Below, piece by piece: positions 5,438 through 5,949 of a stretch of DNA of 5,949 nucleotides. Position 1 is the first letter of the stretch. Each line of letters opens with the position of its first letter. The notes under the pieces were generated by a model. It ran no database searches, was not told the DNA's origin, and saw only the letters and a program-made list of their open reading frames with translations. The position numbers and the translations under genes were made by a program. Origin of the DNA: Caulobacteraceae bacterium (GTDB lineage: Bacteria; Pseudomonadota; Alphaproteobacteria; Caulobacterales; Caulobacteraceae); the NCBI GenBank assembly GCA_947452665.1, contig CANGEH010000146.1, positions 1 through 5,949 on the forward strand, read 5' to 3'.

Positions 5438-5949
5438 ATGAACGCACACGCCCCTGCCTCCGCCGCAAAGACCGCTGCCCATCCCGAGCAGCAATATCTT
5501 GATCTGTTGGCCGACATCCTCGCCAACGGCGCCTTTCGGCAGGATCGCACCGGCACGGGGGCCTTGAGCGTATTTGGCCGTCAGATGCGGTTTGATCTGG
5601 CCCAAGGCTTTCCGCTGCTGACCACCAAGAAGCTTCACCTCAAATCGATCATAGTCGAGCTCTTATGGTTCCTGCGCGGCGATACCAATATCCAGTATCT
5701 GCATGATCACGGGGTCAGCATCTGGGACGAATGGGCCGATGATAAGGGCGATCTTGGCCCCGTCTATGGCAAGCAATGGCGCAGTTGGGCCAGTCCCGAT
5801 GGCCGCACGATCGATCAGATGACCCAGCTGGTGGCGGGCCTAAAGGCTAATCCCTATAGCCGCCGCCATATTGTCAGCGCCTGGAACCCGTCCGAGGTGG
5901 ATGACATGGCCCTGCCGCCCTGCCATTGCCTGTTCCAGTTCTTTGTCGC
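5438..5949 (+). CDS. thyA: Thymidylate synthase, N-terminal 170 residues (3' end outside window)
   Basis: ThyA methylates dUMP to dTMP with 5,10-methylene-tetrahydrofolate in the cytoplasm. The visible part aligns with E. coli ThyA with a constant offset of 16 residues: DRTGTGALSVFG (36-47) with phosphate-binding R37, VELLWFLRGDTNI (73-85) with E74, IWDEWADDKGDLGPVYGKQW (95-114) with W96 and W99, SRRHIVSAWN (141-150) with R142/R143, and LPPCHCLFQF (159-168) with the nucleophile C162. The frame stays open to the window edge, and about 110 further residues would be expected. The N-terminus carries about 16 additional Ala-rich residues before the conserved start near Q19-Y20. There is no later Met before the conserved core, so ATG 5438 is the only sensible start. 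AAGGG lies 10 nt upstream. All visible catalytic residues are intact. Confidence 0.96.
   Translation, partial: MNAHAPASAAKTAAHPEQQYLDLLADILANGAFRQDRTGTGALSVFGRQMRFDLAQGFPLLTTKKLHLKSIIVELLWFLRGDTNIQYLHDHGVSIWDEWADDKGDLGPVYGKQWRSWASPDGRTIDQMTQLVAGLKANPYSRRHIVSAWNPSEVDDMALPPCHCLFQFFV

Overview
The window looks like an ordinary chromosomal stretch from a moderately GC-rich alphaproteobacterium. The best guess is Caulobacterales or a near relative. This rests on codon choice, the frequency of the word GGCC, and acyl-CoA dehydrogenase, Old Yellow Enzyme (OYE) and DUF924 proteins of a familiar proteobacterial type. No 16S or other marker gene is present, so the placement is inference. There are no tRNA or rRNA genes, insertion sequences, phage genes or CRISPR arrays. 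I do not see a new multi-gene system. The less ordinary points are regulatory architecture and active-site detail.

Left part (1-2979, all + strand): the last 51 codons of a probable enoyl-CoA hydratase; a 96-residue antibiotic-biosynthesis-monooxygenase (ABM) fold protein; an acyl-CoA dehydrogenase (ACAD) only 5 nt downstream of it; and an OYE-family flavin oxidoreductase. The hydratase and dehydrogenase suggest acyl-CoA oxidation, and the two small-molecule redox proteins fit a catabolic or detoxifying accessory set. The real substrate cannot be read from the sequence. A strong intrinsic-terminator hairpin lies between the dehydrogenase and the OYE gene, directly against the OYE ribosome-binding site.

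Middle part (2980-4632, - strand): a 13-bp hairpin separates the OYE gene from a convergent pair, ilvC (ketol-acid reductoisomerase, valine/isoleucine synthesis) followed 24 nt later by a nucleoside 2-deoxyribosyltransferase-family gene with a GTG start. The pair is probably one transcript ending at that hairpin.

Right part (4633-5949): a 177-nt divergent intergenic region holds a candidate ilvC promoter on the - strand and, on the + strand, a hairpin followed by seven T. Then come a complete DUF924 gene and the first 170 codons of thyA (thymidylate synthase), cut by the window edge just after the catalytic cysteine. The deoxyribosyltransferase-family gene and thyA both concern deoxynucleotides, but they sit on opposite strands in different transcription units, so a functional link is only a suggestion.
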